Source of the DNA: an uncultured Clostridium sp.
GTDB taxonomy: Bacteria; Bacillota_A; Clostridia; Lachnospirales; Lachnospiraceae
Assembly: GCA_947174825.1 (NCBI GenBank)
Contig: CAMWKN010000037.1
Coordinates: 1-8,595, forward strand
Reading direction: 5' to 3'
DNA length: 8,595 bases
The first letter of the stretch is position 1. Every line of letters starts with the position of its first letter. Position numbers and translations under genes: made by a program. Shown piece after piece: positions 5,318 to 8,595 of this stretch. The notes under the pieces were generated by a model that saw only the letters and a program-made list of their open reading frames with translations, was not told the origin of the DNA and ran no database searches.

Positions 5318-7522
5318 ATGGGTAAAAATATAAAGGAAAAGAACCTTCAAGATACATCCATATTGAATAGTATTTTTAAAGATATTCCCGCATGTATACT
5401 CGGGATAGCAATGATTGTTTCATTTATAGATGCAACGACTTCCTATACCAGCGTAAGGGGGAATAAACTAAACACTTTATTTATTTTTATTGGGATATTT
5501 ATTTTTGAAATAATTTTAATAATTGCATATAAAAAACTCATAAACACCAATCAGAAAAATATTAACAATCTTATTGCTATGGAATATATACTATTATGCA
5601 TTGGGCTTACAGTTACTGGATATTTTATACAAGCCAATAATATATACGATTTGGAACACCTGCATATGTCTGCAACGTCCTATGCAAATAAAGGTTACTG
5701 GGGATTTTCCTCATATTTTTCCATATATCCAAAACAAAGGAATTATACCGTTTTTTTAGGATTGTTGTACAAATTAGAAAAGGTTTTGGGAATAAATGAC
5801 TACCGATTAGGAGGAACAGTCGCAGGATTTATCATAACGTTTATTACCGTTTATTTTAGCGGTAAAATAGTTAGAATGCTCTTAGGAAAAAAGGTTGAAG
5901 CTTTATCGTTGTTGATTTTAATTTTAAATCCAACATTCTATTTATGTGTATCATATTATTATAAGCACATGTCTGGTGTAATGTGTGAGATACTAGTTTT
6001 ATATTTCGTTTTGAAAGGATGTAAAGAAAAGGAATGTAAAGAAAATAGAAGTATGTTTATGATAGCGGGGGTAGTAGCAGGGATTGGCTGTTTTATTCTG
6101 GAATCAGTTGGAATAGGGTTGATTGCAGCGGCCTTTTATATAGTGTTTAGCAAAGAATCCAATAAAATATACAAGTTAGCAATGCTGAGTGGATTTTTTG
6201 CTGGTGTACTATTTTTATTAAAGTACGGAATTAATGTCCTCTATGATTGGAATTTGGATAAAAATAAGAAGTTTCCTTTGGCACATTGGTTCTTGATGGG
6301 ATTATATGGAGATGGAGGCTTTAATGTTGACATAGTAAATTTCACTGGTTCTTTTTTGACTCCAGAAGCGAAAACAAAGGCAGATTTATTGAAAATAATG
6401 GAAACTGTTAAAGACAGTGGTATCAGTGGAATGCTACAGTTATGGATTAATAAACAGTGTGACATTTTTAGCAAAGGTTTGTCCAACGTAACTACCTTCA
6501 CAACCTATGTTGGAGATTACAATTCTTTATGGAGATATTGCACTGGTCCTCAGAGACTTTTTATGGAATATTATGCACAAATCTATAGAAGCGTGATTTT
6601 GATGAATTGCTTCAGTGCAATCATTATGGTTTGCAAAAATAAATTTGACAAAATTTATCTGCTGTTTATATGTGTATTTGGGCATGTTTTGTTTCACAGT
6701 TTTTCCGAATCCAATCCAATATACTTAGTCACTTTCTTACCTATGCTGATTATATTATCGGTCATTGGATTTAATTATATGGCAGAGAAAATTAATATTA
6801 GTTCAAAGGAATACATTCAGATGACTTTGGATGGAATTACGGTAAAGATTCAACCCGGGATAGTCATAAAATTATGTATTGTACTCAGTTTATTATCATT
6901 GCTTATATATTTCTCTAGCTTTAAATCGCTTTTTAGAGATGTCAGTGATATGACAATTATGCGTGCCGCTAACAAGGGGTATCATATGGGGACATTAACA
7001 CTGAGCAATGATAAGGTAATTGGTCAAACTTTTAGGAGCAGACAATGTTTTAATAGTATGGAATTACACTTTGATACAAATGAAGCTGATAAAAGTGTAA
7101 TGTATAAATTTGAGCTGCTTAATAATTCAACAAATGAAGTTATGGTACATTCTGAGTTTGATTGCAGTCAGATTAATACCAACGGATACATTCAATTTGA
7201 TTTTAGGGAGATTGCGCCAGATGGATGGGAATATTATACGGTCTGTGTATCCGCATTAAATGTAGGCAAATCCTATATATCTATTTATGGATCTCGTATG
7301 GATGGCGAGGACGATTTTTATAATTACGGAGAAGCCATAGGAACAGATGGATACATGAATGATTTATACTTTGTAGTAAATGAAAAATATTATAATATAT
7401 CTTATTATCCGATGAGAGTATTTTTCCTGTTTTTATGCATTATATTGATTATCGATGCTATACCAATTATTGGTTTACGGAAAGCATATGGATTGGAATG
7501 TAAAAGAAAAAAACATTACTGA
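5318..7522 (+). CDS. GT-C-type membrane glycosyltransferase with extracytoplasmic C-terminal domain
   Basis: A 734-residue membrane protein that looks like a GT39-like GT-C glycosyltransferase, a class that uses polyprenyl-phosphate sugars outside the membrane. Hydrophobic segments lie near residues 22-40, 52-71, 86-105, 163-188, 195-213, 216-233, 245-276, 285-303, 424-439, 445-462, 467-490 and 515-534, with one last helix at 700-719. The loop after the third segment has an acidic pair (D111, E113) in IYDLEHLHMSA and then YFSIYPKQRNY at 133-143, the usual place for the catalytic acid and YP motif. AHWFLMGLYGDGG at 322-334 is another motif common in Gram-positive GT-C proteins. Residues about 540-695 are soluble, aromatic- and Asp/Asn-rich, with GQTFRS and alternating hydrophobic strands that suggest a beta-sandwich, perhaps carbohydrate-binding. 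Base composition is lower in G+C and richer in ATA and AGA codons than its neighbours. The donor, acceptor and exact family are not established. A membrane protein of another polyprenyl-sugar class remains possible. Confidence 0.72.
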   Translation: MGKNIKEKNLQDTSILNSIFKDIPACILGIAMIVSFIDATTSYTSVRGNKLNTLFIFIGIFIFEIILIIAYKKLINTNQKNINNLIAMEYILLCIGLTVTGYFIQANNIYDLEHLHMSATSYANKGYWGFSSYFSIYPKQRNYTVFLGLLYKLEKVLGINDYRLGGTVAGFIITFITVYFSGKIVRMLLGKKVEALSLLILILNPTFYLCVSYYYKHMSGVMCEILVLYFVLKGCKEKECKENRSMFMIAGVVAGIGCFILESVGIGLIAAAFYIVFSKESNKIYKLAMLSGFFAGVLFLLKYGINVLYDWNLDKNKKFPLAHWFLMGLYGDGGFNVDIVNFTGSFLTPEAKTKADLLKIMETVKDSGISGMLQLWINKQCDIFSKGLSNVTTFTTYVGDYNSLWRYCTGPQRLFMEYYAQIYRSVILMNCFSAIIMVCKNKFDKIYLLFICVFGHVLFHSFSESNPIYLVTFLPMLIILSVIGFNYMAEKINISSKEYIQMTLDGITVKIQPGIVIKLCIVLSLLSLLIYFSSFKSLFRDVSDMTIMRAANKGYHMGTLTLSNDKVIGQTFRSRQCFNSMELHFDTNEADKSVMYKFELLNNSTNEVMVHSEFDCSQINTNGYIQFDFREIAPDGWEYYTVCVSALNVGKSYISIYGSRMDGEDDFYNYGEAIGTDGYMNDLYFVVNEKYYNISYYPMRVFFLFLCIILIIDAIPIIGLRKAYGLECKRKKHY

Positions 7523-7601
7523 GAATTATTCTTTTTTGGCTATTTTCAAATCCAACAGCAGACTTTTGAATAGTATCTCCAACAGCAAATTAAGCAGATT
7601 T
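7523..7601. other. Gap between converging genes with a direct repeat
   Basis: These 79 bases separate the ends of the GT-C gene and the opposing GT2 gene. TCCAACAGCA occurs twice (7551-7560 and 7578-7587). TTCAAA (7545-7550) and TTTGAA (7565-7570) could pair weakly. A T-run at 7532-7537 follows the + strand gene, but no G+C-rich stem precedes it, so I cannot name a confident terminator for either strand. Confidence 0.4.
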
Positions 7602-8595
7602 TCAGGATAAATACTTCTCCCAAAACTGACGACTGGTAATCTCTTTTTCCCGCTTCCGATATTCCTTTGCTGCCCTATCATAATTCTTGCGTAGCAACTG
7701 GTTAACATAAAGCATATCCCGTAACAGGCGGAATAATTCCCTGTGCTTTCTTTTCGCCAAAAAGCCTTTTCCTGTATCCGGATCATAGTACAGTACCTTT
7801 TTTACCCGATACAACGCCCCCATAGATACTCCCATCGGAATTGCCTGTATTTTTCTCCCTGCTGGAAGCAGCCAGCCATTAAGCGTTACCAGCTGCCACC
7901 AAGGATGTTCCTTAGAATATTGCATAATCCGGTCTACTTCCTCCTTCTCACGCCAATCCGGTTTGATCTGATCCAATCGTTCCGTTTGCTCTGTCCAGAC
8001 ATAGCCTTTCCCCATAATATCCTGATGTAATGCCACCGGATCCTGTGTCTTCAGAAAAGAAATTCCCTTGCAATAATCTTCTACCCCTTTTATGGTTAAT
8101 TCTGCATCTTGATACCGATATTTTAATCTCTGGAAAATCAAATGTCTCCATACACGTTTTCTAGCCTGTTTCCAGGTATACTTTGGGCGTCGTAAGGCAT
8201 TCATAATCAGCAGATTGCGCATATCATAATATTCCATGCTGGATGATTTCCGATGATCAAAGGCATCATGCCACACTCCGACTCCATTACAATATATAAT
8301 TTCCCTGGAAAAACGCAGCCCATATTCGATATCATCCACATGAATAAAAAAAGGCAGAGGTAAATTATCTGTTAGCTCTTCTGAAAAAGGAATACAACAG
8401 TACCACCAGCCATTGTAATCCACTGGCACTACTTCTTCATTAGCTAACAAATCTGCTTCCTTTGAAAGATCATACCCACCCTTGACGGATCTGACCATAT
8501 CTGTTGCCCAAATTTCTCCTCTGGTATGTTGGATCTGTGGCAAATCCTTTCGCAAAAGAGCACCGCCAATCGCTGCTTGATAATACGGCTCTGAT
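7602..8595 (-). CDS. GT2 glycosyltransferase, GlfT2/galactofuranosyltransferase-like (5' end outside window)
   Basis: The C-terminal 330 residues of a GT2-family glycosyltransferase. The frame stays open from the stop at 7602-7604 to the window edge, and no start or ribosome binding site is seen inside, so the N-terminal part with the nucleotide-sugar aspartates is missing. Visible motifs, numbered from the edge: GGALLR at 10-15, YNGWWYCCIP at 60-69, HVDDIEYGLR at 85-94 with the acidic DDxE, GVGVWHDAF at 104-112 and YYDMRN at 122-127. The order WW...P, DDxE, WH matches GlfT2-type enzymes that transfer galactofuranose from UDP-galactofuranose, and the helical, basic C-terminal 200 residues also suit that group. 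It is cytoplasmic with no membrane segments here. It converges on the + strand operon, so it belongs to another transcript. In sampled stretches its G+C (about 37-48%) is above that of the GT-C gene. Galactofuranose as donor is inferred; another GT2 sugar is possible. Confidence 0.8.
   Translation of the reverse strand, partial: SEPYYQAAIGGALLRKDLPQIQHTRGEIWATDMVRSVKGGYDLSKEADLLANEEVVPVDYNGWWYCCIPFSEELTDNLPLPFFIHVDDIEYGLRFSREIIYCNGVGVWHDAFDHRKSSSMEYYDMRNLLIMNALRRPKYTWKQARKRVWRHLIFQRLKYRYQDAELTIKGVEDYCKGISFLKTQDPVALHQDIMGKGYVWTEQTERLDQIKPDWREKEEVDRIMQYSKEHPWWQLVTLNGWLLPAGRKIQAIPMGVSMGALYRVKKVLYYDPDTGKGFLAKRKHRELFRLLRDMLYVNQLLRKNYDRAAKEYRKREKEITSRQFWEKYLS

Noticed and set aside
7502..7537. Terminator after the GT-C gene from AAAAGAA (7502-7508) pairing with TTCTTTT (7529-7535)
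   Set aside because: The stem has a single G-C pair and a 20-base loop, and lies partly in the coding region. This is too weak to call.
7743..8030. 95-codon + strand frame opposite the GT2 gene
   Set aside because: It is antisense to a recognisable coding region and its translation looks like no protein family.
8553..8555. TTG at 8555 on the - strand as the start of the GT2 gene
   Set aside because: The frame continues to the window edge with family-like residues (YYQAAIGGALL), so this is an internal leucine codon of a gene cut by the window.

Overview
The window looks like part of a cell-surface glycopolymer locus (teichoic-acid-like or capsule-like) from a low-GC Gram-positive bacterium. 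A gut Clostridia such as Lachnospiraceae is my best guess. This rests on A+T-rich DNA, strong AGGAGG-type ribosome binding sites, a typical 129-residue TagD, and a CDP-glycerol transferase fused to a GT4 glycosyltransferase. The taxon is inferred from gene style only.

Layout: five genes run on the + strand. They are a CDP-glycerol glycerophosphotransferase-family protein (63-1127, N-terminus uncertain), TagD glycerol-3-phosphate cytidylyltransferase (1140-1529), an 835-residue fusion of a CDP-glycerol glycerophosphotransferase domain with a GT4 glycosyltransferase domain (1548-4055), an acyltransferase-3 membrane protein (4101-5180) and a 734-residue GT-C-type membrane glycosyltransferase (5318-7522). 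The first four are 12, 18 and 45 bases apart and look like one operon. A 137-base gap precedes the fifth. It holds a perfect 12-base palindrome, a weak candidate promoter and a 12-codon leader ORF with its own ribosome binding site, ending 2 bases before the GT-C start codon. A sixth gene faces them on the - strand (7602 to the window edge): the C-terminal part of a GT2 protein resembling GlfT2-type galactofuranosyltransferases, with its 5' end outside the window.

How they fit together (inference): TagD makes CDP-glycerol. The two CDP-glycerol transferase domains use it to place glycerol-phosphate, and the GT4 half of the fusion could add sugar in alternation or as decoration. This recalls TagF-like capsule polymerases that join glycerol-phosphate and sugar transfer in one chain. 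The acyltransferase-3 protein could O-acylate the product, and the GT-C protein could add a sugar outside the membrane from a lipid-linked donor. The opposing GT2 gene suggests a galactofuranose-like component in the same or a neighbouring polymer. No mobile element, tRNA, rRNA or CRISPR array was seen.
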